Assembly (NCBI GenBank): GCA_034428455.1
Contig: DAOUHZ010000039.1
Span: 1 to 64,000, forward strand
DNA from: Bin87 sp034428455
GTDB lineage: Bacteria; Chloroflexota; Dehalococcoidia; Lucifugimonadales; UBA3495
DNA: 64,000 nt
Direction of reading: 5' to 3'
Shown here: in pieces, positions 58,933 to 64,000 of the stretch
Layout of the letters: each line of letters opens with the position of its first letter
Position numbering within the stretch: the stretch's first letter is position 1
Program-made: the position numbers and the translations under genes
The notes under the pieces: model-generated
What the model was told of the DNA's origin: nothing
Databases searched by the model: none
What the model saw: only the letters and a program-made list of their open reading frames with translations

Positions 58933-60879
58933 ATGGCTATTTCCACCCAGGCAACGCCGCAAGAAACAACGCGCTCCGCAGTATCACATCCGCTGGACCC
59001 GCTGACGGCTGACGAGATCGCTGAGGCGTCGGCCATCCTCAAATCCCAGCGCGATCTCGGCCCGCGAACCCGGTTCGAGACCGTCGTGCTGCGGGAACCG
59101 GACAAGAAAGTAGTGCTGGCGCACAGGCCGGGTGACCCGATACGGCGCGAAGCGTTCCTGGTGGTGCTGGACAACGACGTGCCGGCCACCTACGAGGCGG
59201 TGGTGTCGCTGGATGACCGAAGTGTTGTTTCGTGGGAACACATACCCGGCGTGCAGCCACGGGTGATGTTCGATGAGTTCGTCGAGTGCGAAGCGGCGGT
59301 GCGGGCCGACGCCCGGTTCCAGGCGGCCATCAAGAAGCGGGGCATCACCGACCCCAGCCTGGTGATGGTGGACCCGTGGTCCGCCGGCAACTACGGGTAT
59401 GCGGACGAGGAAGGACGGCGCCTGGTGCTGTGCCGCAACTTCGCCCGCTCCAGCCCCACGGACAACGGTTACGCCCGTCCCATCGAGGGGGTGACTGCCG
59501 TGGTGGATCTGAACAGCATGGAGGTGGTCCGGGTCGACGACTACGGCGTGATGCCGCTGCCGCCGGAGCCGGGCAACTACGGCGCCGAGTTTGTCGGCAA
59601 GTTCCGCGATGACCTGAAGCCTCTGGAGATCACCCAGCCCGAGGGCCCGAGTTTCCAGGTGGACGGCTGGCAGGTGACGTGGCAGAAGTGGCGCCTGCGC
59701 GTCGGGTTCACGCCCCGGGAGGGGCTGGTGATCCACACCGTGGGCTACGAAGACCAGGGTCGGGTGCGGCCGATCCTGCATCGAGCTGCCCTGTCCGACA
59801 TGGTGGTGCCCTACGGCGAACCGGGCAAGGACCATTACCGGAAAAACGCCTTTGACGCCGGCGAGTACGGCATCGGCTCCCTGACCAACTCGCTGACCCT
59901 GGGCTGCGACTGCCTGGGGGAGATTTACTACTTCGACGCGGCGCTGAATACCGGCAGCGGGGAGGCGTTCACCATACACAACGCGGTGTGCATGCACGAG
60001 GAAGACTACGGCATCCTGTGGAAGCATACCGACTGGCGCACCGGACAGACCGAGGTGCGCCGCTCCCGTCGGCTGGTGATCTCCAGCGTCGCCACGGTGG
60101 GCAACTACGAGTACGGCTTCTTCTGGTATTTCTACCAGGACGGCACTATCCAGATGGAGATCAAGCTGACCGGCATCATCAACACCGCCGGCATCGCCGA
60201 GGGTGAGACGCCCAAATACGGCACCATCGTCGCGCCCCAGTTGAACGCGCACATCCACCAGCACTTCTTCAACTTCCGCATGGACATGAGCGTTGACGGA
60301 GAGCAAAACTCGGTGTTCGAGGTGAACACGGTGGCCGCGCCGCCGGGCCCGGACAATCCTCACGGCAACGCCTTCCACGCCGAGAAGACCCTGCTGGGAA
60401 CCGAGCACGAGGCGCAGCGGGTGATCGACCCCATGAGCGGGCGGTACTGGATGGTTTCCAGCTCGACCGAGAAGAACGCGCTGGGGCAACCGGTGAGCTA
60501 CAAGCTGATGCCGGGCGAGAACATCCTGCCCTTCGCGCATCCCGACGCCAGCATCATCAAGCGGGCCGGGTTCATGACCAAGCACCTCTGGGTGACGCCT
60601 TACGACCGGGACGAGATCTCCGCCACTGGCCCGTATCCCAACCAGCACCCGGGAGGCGCGGGGCTTCCCGAGTACACGAAAAACAACCGGAACGTGACGG
60701 ACACGGACGTCGTCCTGTGGTACACCTTGGGTTACCACCACGTGCCCCGGCCGGAGGACTGGCCGATTTCGCCGGTTGCCTACTGTGGGTTCAGCCTGAA
60801 GCCGGTGGGGTTCTTCGACACCAACCCGGTGCTGGACGTTCCGCCCAGCGACCACTGCGCGGAGGCTTGCCACGCCTGA
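58933..60879 (+). CDS. Copper amine oxidase (primary-amine oxidase)
   Basis: A 648-residue quinoprotein that oxidises primary amines to aldehydes, ammonia and peroxide. Topaquinone precursor Tyr392 is in VGNYEYGFF; catalytic base Asp308 in AFDAGEYGIG (84 residues apart, as in Arthrobacter globiformis enzyme); copper histidines are His442 and His444 (HIHQHFF) and His603 (YHHVPRPEDWP). It lacks a signal peptide, as in Arthrobacter. The substrate is probably an aromatic or biogenic amine. It fits the amine-use theme. Confidence 0.95.
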   Translation: MAISTQATPQETTRSAVSHPLDPLTADEIAEASAILKSQRDLGPRTRFETVVLREPDKKVVLAHRPGDPIRREAFLVVLDNDVPATYEAVVSLDDRSVVSWEHIPGVQPRVMFDEFVECEAAVRADARFQAAIKKRGITDPSLVMVDPWSAGNYGYADEEGRRLVLCRNFARSSPTDNGYARPIEGVTAVVDLNSMEVVRVDDYGVMPLPPEPGNYGAEFVGKFRDDLKPLEITQPEGPSFQVDGWQVTWQKWRLRVGFTPREGLVIHTVGYEDQGRVRPILHRAALSDMVVPYGEPGKDHYRKNAFDAGEYGIGSLTNSLTLGCDCLGEIYYFDAALNTGSGEAFTIHNAVCMHEEDYGILWKHTDWRTGQTEVRRSRRLVISSVATVGNYEYGFFWYFYQDGTIQMEIKLTGIINTAGIAEGETPKYGTIVAPQLNAHIHQHFFNFRMDMSVDGEQNSVFEVNTVAAPPGPDNPHGNAFHAEKTLLGTEHEAQRVIDPMSGRYWMVSSSTEKNALGQPVSYKLMPGENILPFAHPDASIIKRAGFMTKHLWVTPYDRDEISATGPYPNQHPGGAGLPEYTKNNRNVTDTDVVLWYTLGYHHVPRPEDWPISPVAYCGFSLKPVGFFDTNPVLDVPPSDHCAEACHA

Positions 60880-60921
60880 GTTAAACCAATGCTGGCTGAC
60901 CCGGCCGCGAGCTGGCTGGCA

Positions 60922-62169
60922 TTACGCGACTTGTACCGGATGGGCCACGGGCTGGTTGAAGAGGTATCCCTTCTCGTTGAAGGGCACATGATCGGGCTGG
61001 GTGTTGCCGGCCGCGTCGGTGGCCCGTGTAACGATGGCGTGTTCGCCCGGCGCGGCGTCCCACTGGAACTCGAAGCGAACCCAAGAATGATCTTGCTGCG
61101 ATCCGGAAAGCGTGGCCTCGTTCCAGGTTTGGCCCAAGTCGTTGCTCCATTCCACCCGTGAGATCGGGCCTGATGGAGAATGAGCGTACCCGTGGATACG
61201 TTGGCGTCCCGCCGGCAGTTCCGCCGGCCAGGGCAGGGCCAGGGCGCTCTTGATTACCTGAACGGTGACCGGCTGGCCGAGCGATTCGCCCTGGGGCGGA
61301 TACGCATCGCCGATGAGCGTGTAGGACGTGGTATTGTTCCGGGTCCACATCGGCTCCGATGAAACGACGATGCGACCCAGCCACTTGACGTTGGCGCTGC
61401 CCACCCATCCCGGTACGAGGGCGCGAACCGGAAATCCGTGGTCTCTGGGCAGCGTCTCCCCGTTGAGCGTATAGGCCAGCAGTGTGTCCGGGTCCATAGC
61501 CTTCTCCACCGGCAGGACGTATCGGAAGCCCTCCTCGGGGGAATCCACGTCCAGCCCGACCAGCAGCACGGACACGGCGTCGGGCTGGATACCCGCAAGG
61601 GTCAGGATGTCCCGGAGTTGCGCGCCGACCCATTCGCCATTGCTCACCGCCCCCGTCATCCACTGGGTGCCAGACGCCTCCCGTCCGTTCATCAGGTCGA
61701 ACATGGCGCGGTGGTTACCCGCGCATTCCAGGTAAGAGGTCAGCGTGCGGCTGGGCAGGCTGCGGATTTCCGCGTAGGTCAACTTCAGCGGTTCCGAGAC
61801 CGCATCGCCTTCCACGATGAGACGCCAGTCGTCGGCGTCCAGATCGAGACTGACCGAGTTGTTGCGCACGAAGAACAGGCGGTTGGGGGTCAGCATGCCC
61901 TGCATGTTCTCCAGCCGCGCCTCCAGGCCCTTGTGCCCGTGCACGAGGAACGGCCCGGGATCTTTGAACCAGGGTGCGGCCTGCGACGGATCAGTTTCGG
62001 CAACCGATGGTTGTGCTGCTGGCGGAGCATCTGGCGGCCCCATTTCAGCGCAGGCAGCCAGGACCGCGGTCGCGCCGCCGGCCAGCAACAGGCGCAGGAA
62101 ATGGCGACGGTCCATCCCCCGGGCGCTGGCGAACTCCCAAAGCGGCCGTGCGCCGGTTGGCGTATCCAT
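60922..62169 (-). CDS. Sulfite oxidase-like molybdopterin enzyme, Tat-exported
   Basis: A 415-residue enzyme. A twin-arginine signal (DRRHFLRLLLAGGATAVLA with lipobox-like LAAC) directs export. The molybdopterin domain has SLPSRTLTSYLECAGNHRAMF, the cysteine being the Mo ligand, and DHGFPVRALVPGWVGSANVKWL; a C-terminal Ig-like dimerisation domain follows (ISRVEWSNDLGQTWNEA). Sulfite or a related S/N-oxide is the likely substrate. No cytochrome partner lies nearby. ATG 62169 (MDTPTGARPL) is chosen; MDRRHF at 62115 is an alternative. Confidence 0.9.
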   Translation of the reverse strand: MDTPTGARPLWEFASARGMDRRHFLRLLLAGGATAVLAACAEMGPPDAPPAAQPSVAETDPSQAAPWFKDPGPFLVHGHKGLEARLENMQGMLTPNRLFFVRNNSVSLDLDADDWRLIVEGDAVSEPLKLTYAEIRSLPSRTLTSYLECAGNHRAMFDLMNGREASGTQWMTGAVSNGEWVGAQLRDILTLAGIQPDAVSVLLVGLDVDSPEEGFRYVLPVEKAMDPDTLLAYTLNGETLPRDHGFPVRALVPGWVGSANVKWLGRIVVSSEPMWTRNNTTSYTLIGDAYPPQGESLGQPVTVQVIKSALALPWPAELPAGRQRIHGYAHSPSGPISRVEWSNDLGQTWNEATLSGSQQDHSWVRFEFQWDAAPGEHAIVTRATDAAGNTQPDHVPFNEKGYLFNQPVAHPVQVA

Positions 62170-62200
62170 TGGTATGTGGCCCGTTTCTTCTAATCCGATA

Positions 62201-63397
62201 TCAGTGAATACCCCGAAGCGCTTCCGCGATCGCTTTGCCCTTGCCAGCAACTAAGGAGTCGATCCTTCCAGCGATTCTTTCCTTGATTTCCTCGTCGCTG
62301 AGTTCATCGTATTCGTTCTGGCCAATCCAAGGGGCCCTCATGCCGGGGAAGGAATACCACTGCGGCGACAGCTTCGCGTTGGAACTGCCAAATACTTCAG
62401 GTAATTCCTTTAACTTTTCATATACCTGCTGCCGAATTTTATTAGGTCCAGGTCCGAGTTCCAACTTGAACCGTACTTGTCCTCCTCTGTTTTCAAGCGC
62501 GCAGGTCAACAATCGGCTTGACTCGTCCGCGGAACCCACACGCGGGAGAACATCCATGAACTTGGGGATGAACCTGATGTAGGATTTGTTGCTGGGAAGC
62601 GAAATCAGTTCACCTCGGCGTGAACCGATGCAATCCTGAATACTCCCGTAAACCTCAGCGGCTCGGTCCGGCCGATGCTCGAATATCAAGTCAAGCGCAC
62701 GACGGTGGTTTTGGTAGAGTTTCCGGCAAAGTTCTTGGATGTCGGAATTTTCCACGATATGCCTCCGCACCATGTCGAGATATTGTTGCACGAACAGTCT
62801 GATTTCGTCGTTGAGCCGGCTTTCCCGCCTCTTCATGACATTCTCGATGATTGATGCTATGTCTCCGTAGCTCATTGGAACCCAGGTTTTGTCAGAGGGG
62901 GGTTCGGGATCATAACCAGAAATGGTCAGGAAGACAAAGGCTATCTGGTGCTCGGGGAACGCTTGCCGCACAGTGCGCTCGTATGACTTAAGCTGACCGC
63001 GTCCCTCGCCCGAGTCAACCTTGTTCTCGATGGCGCAGACGAATTGATGGTCTTCGCAAACAATAAGAAGGTCGATGTGGTGCCACTCTTTGCGAACTTC
63101 GGCCCGTGCTAGATTCCAGCCATCCAAATCGAACAGAGAGGGCGTGTTGTCCGAAATTCCCTCACTAGATTTGATCACCTGCCGGACGAACTGACGCAGC
63201 GGGTAATCGCCAAGCCCGTGAGGCTCAGCAGGGTCAAGAATCCAGCGCAGAAAGGCCGAATGGCGGATCTCCTGCCGGACTAACCCGAGAGCCTCGAACA
63301 TATTGAACCGGTCGGCAAGGGCTTCCAAGCGTTCGAGGTCTTCGTTGTCATCGATGAATGATTTCAGGGCCTCAAAATCTGCGTCATTGTTGGTCAT
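62201..63397 (-). CDS. PD-(D/E)XK nuclease family protein
   Basis: A 398-residue protein. Residues about 45-80 have the family's EIRHSAFLRWILDPAEPHGLG; the nuclease core is HHIDLLIVCEDHQFVCAIENKVDSGEG (landmarks IDLLIVC and AIENKV), the D and E-x-K pattern. These stand-alone nucleases are often seen in defence islands. The C-terminal half is alpha+beta with no recognised domain. GGAG precedes ATG 63397 by 11 bases. Composition is slightly less GC-rich than the neighbouring enzymes. Confidence 0.82.
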   Translation of the reverse strand: MTNNDADFEALKSFIDDNEDLERLEALADRFNMFEALGLVRQEIRHSAFLRWILDPAEPHGLGDYPLRQFVRQVIKSSEGISDNTPSLFDLDGWNLARAEVRKEWHHIDLLIVCEDHQFVCAIENKVDSGEGRGQLKSYERTVRQAFPEHQIAFVFLTISGYDPEPPSDKTWVPMSYGDIASIIENVMKRRESRLNDEIRLFVQQYLDMVRRHIVENSDIQELCRKLYQNHRRALDLIFEHRPDRAAEVYGSIQDCIGSRRGELISLPSNKSYIRFIPKFMDVLPRVGSADESSRLLTCALENRGGQVRFKLELGPGPNKIRQQVYEKLKELPEVFGSSNAKLSPQWYSFPGMRAPWIGQNEYDELSDEEIKERIAGRIDSLVAGKGKAIAEALRGIH

Positions 63398-63438
63398 GGC
63401 GCGCATTTCTCCAATTGTGTATTGTTGGCCGGCCAATC

Positions 63439-64000
63439 TTACGGCGCCTGCAGCATGGGCCAGAAGGTGGCAGCAGCCCCGCCCATCATCCAGTCGAGGT
63501 CTTCGGCGGACAGCCAGGGCAGGGCGGTCTTCCCCAGCTCAACCTGGCCGATGAATCCGCCGGCGCGCGACGATGGGAAATTGGAACCCCACATCATGCG
63601 GCGCGGGGTGAAAGCCTCGATGACGCGACGGAACAAATCCTTTTCGTCGTCGGACAGATCGGCGTAGGGACCGAGGCTGGTGCTGGAATAGCGCAGGTGG
63701 GCGTTGGGCAGTTGGGCCAACTCCTCCAGGGCCGCCGTCATTCCGGCCTTGTCATCGGAGTTGCTCCAGCCGGCGAAGTGGTCAGGCGCGAACTGGACGT
63801 TGGGGTGCCGCGCGCTGATGTTGCGCATCCGGTTGACTCGATCCGCGGTTCCGCCGCCGCCGATGGAGATGGGGATGCCCAGGGACTCGGCGCGGTTCCA
63901 CAGGGCGTCGCAACGAGGGTCGTCGGGCTCGGCCTGGCTTTGCAGGCGCACGCCCCACATGCCGCGCTCGTTGGTCCAGTAGGAGAGCTTGTCGGCGGCA
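63439..64000 (-). CDS. Amidohydrolase 2 family protein (N-terminus beyond the right edge)
   Basis: The C-terminal 186 residues of a TIM-barrel amidohydrolase of the aminocarboxymuconate decarboxylase type (Amidohydro_2). The frame is open across the window edge. Seen are GMWGVRLQSQ, IPISIGGGG, HPNVQFAPDHFAGW and MMWGSNFPSSR. The last has Asn where many members have the catalytic Asp (WGSDFP), a change also seen in some lactone hydrolases. Active-site residues in the N-terminal HxH are outside the window. Confidence 0.85.
   Translation of the reverse strand, partial: AADKLSYWTNERGMWGVRLQSQAEPDDPRCDALWNRAESLGIPISIGGGGTADRVNRMRNISARHPNVQFAPDHFAGWSNSDDKAGMTAALEELAQLPNAHLRYSSTSLGPYADLSDDEKDLFRRVIEAFTPRRMMWGSNFPSSRAGGFIGQVELGKTALPWLSAEDLDWMMGGAAATFWPMLQAP

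Noticed and set aside
58984..60873. A 629-codon open frame antisense to the copper amine oxidase
   Set aside because: The plus-strand protein has every catalytic residue at the right spacing. The antisense frame is a by-product of high-GC codon use and has no recognisable domain.

Overview
The window is a GC-rich bacterial chromosome segment packed with genes, most of them single-strand runs with strong AGGAGG-type ribosome binding sites and frequent 1-17 base overlaps. My best guess is Chloroflexota, near Dehalococcoidia/SAR202. This is inferred from a 23S rRNA gene standing alone behind its own promoter, a catabolic gene set rich in flavin and F420-type oxidoreductases, amine oxidases and dehydrogenases, and actinobacteria-like lipid genes without other actinobacterial markers. 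No 16S gene, tRNA, insertion sequence, CRISPR array or prophage was seen.

Layout. 1-10 kb: the 5' end of 23S rRNA on the minus strand, then a crotonase and a MOSC protein divergent around an operator-like dyad, an ammonium transporter, a frameshifted membrane gene, MmgE/PrpD, NIPSNAP, F420-type oxidoreductase, NTF2-like and MbfA-like iron genes, and a retropepsin-like gene with an early in-frame stop. 10-18.4 kb (minus): dnaJ-prmA-kinase-PP2C phosphatase, then ino1, a PimA-like glycosyltransferase, a CDP-alcohol phosphatidyltransferase and an alpha/beta hydrolase, which reads as inositol phospholipid synthesis. 18.5-31 kb (minus): a crcB remnant, lipoprotein, crcB, two DUF4058 genes, a catabolic block (SolA-like oxidase, SMP-30, class IV aminotransferase, HIBADH-type dehydrogenase), two PaREP1/HEPN-like genes, a PhnD-like protein, then an LprG-like lipoprotein with a P55-like MFS exporter and a TolB-like propeller lipoprotein. 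31.3-34.4 kb (plus): cobQ-cobU-pduX for cobalamin assembly.

34.4-41.3 kb (minus) is the most unusual region: PHP phosphoesterase, exonuclease-DinG helicase, three tandem OGG1-family 8-oxoguanine glycosylases and a PIN nuclease in one tight run. One of the three glycosylases has glutamate where the catalytic lysine should be. 41.4-44 kb: a dehydrogenase and an XRE/ImmA-DUF4411 toxin-antitoxin-like pair with a degenerate zinc motif. 44-51 kb (minus): split glycine decarboxylase (gcvPA, gcvPB) separated by a stop-interrupted membrane gene, preceded by an SfiI-like restriction-modification pair and an FAD oxidase/PPOX pair. 51-64 kb: MFS transporter, HNH nuclease plus DNA methylase, dnaA without dnaN or visible DnaA boxes, two beta-propeller proteins, a copper amine oxidase, a Tat-exported sulfite-oxidase-like enzyme, a PD-(D/E)XK nuclease and a cut-off amidohydrolase.

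Together the genes suggest a heterotroph that oxidises amines, methylated amino acids and organic acids, recovers nitrogen through Amt and glycine decarboxylase, finishes cobalamin itself, and carries extra DNA repair and restriction genes. All functional calls are by reading the sequence; family assignments rest on remembered motifs and no search was run.
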